Below, piece after piece: positions 5,036 to 5,043 of a stretch of 5,043 nt of DNA. The stretch comes from Clostridium sp. CAG:793. Its GTDB lineage: Bacteria > Bacillota > Clostridia > TANB77 > CAG-508. Location of the stretch: assembly GCA_000433915.1 (NCBI GenBank), contig HF993642.1:55858-60900 (forward strand). Reading direction: 5' to 3'. Position numbers and translations under genes: made by a program. The notes beneath the pieces are model-generated. The model did not search any database. It saw nothing but the letters and a program-made list of their open reading frames with translations, and was not told where the DNA came from. Each line of letters opens with the position of its first letter. Position 1 is the stretch's first letter.

Positions 5036-5043
5036 CTTATTAT

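Noticed and set aside
1..5043. CRISPR array, tRNA, riboswitch or recoded stop codons
   Set aside because: No regularly spaced repeats, no tRNA-like cloverleaf and no long structured leader were seen; all genes read through with the standard bacterial code and end in TAA.

Overview
The window is strongly AT-rich with Shine-Dalgarno-led genes (AGGAGG/GGAG types), GTG as well as ATG starts and TAA stops. Its gene content (UvrX/UmuC-like polymerase with a YolD-like partner, a DUF1653 protein, a Gram-positive-type LexA box) points to a low-GC Firmicute, most likely of the Clostridia. The genus cannot be fixed from this sequence.

Layout. Eight complete genes lie on the minus strand, so transcription runs right to left; the tail of one plus-strand gene enters at the left edge. 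From the right: (a) a hairpin with a T-run ends an unseen minus-strand gene (about 5001-5035). (b) A Nudix hydrolase (4512-4934) follows. (c) A tightly spaced set has a Dabb-fold protein (4156-4443), a DUF1653 protein (3884-4141) and a second Nudix hydrolase (3461-3865), ending in a probable terminator at about 3411-3454. (d) A DNA-damage-response unit holds a UvrX/UmuC-type Y-family DNA polymerase (1837-3339) overlapping a YolD-like gene (1431-1844). It is driven by a near-consensus sigma-A promoter whose 17-nt spacer contains a LexA/SOS box. (e) A RusA-family Holliday-junction resolvase (945-1355) and a GT51 peptidoglycan glycosyltransferase (188-901) follow, possibly from their own promoter near 1386-1414. 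(f) A 9-bp GC-rich hairpin (137-163) separates them from the converging plus-strand gene.

How the parts fit. The clearest regulatory story is SOS: cleavage of LexA would release the polymerase promoter, giving translesion polymerase and its coupled YolD-like partner. The downstream RusA resolvase would be a sensible companion for resolving stalled or recombining forks, but its co-transcription is inferred only. The polymerase, YolD and RusA families are best known from prophages (SP-beta and skin of Bacillus subtilis), so the module may have a mobile origin, although no integrase, att site or structural phage gene is visible. The Nudix/Dabb/DUF1653 genes look like small housekeeping or stress genes. 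I saw no CRISPR array, tRNA, rRNA or insertion sequence. No clearly new system stands out; the most notable items are the SOS promoter architecture, the conserved tail of the polymerase with its overlapping partner, and the stand-alone RusA beside them.
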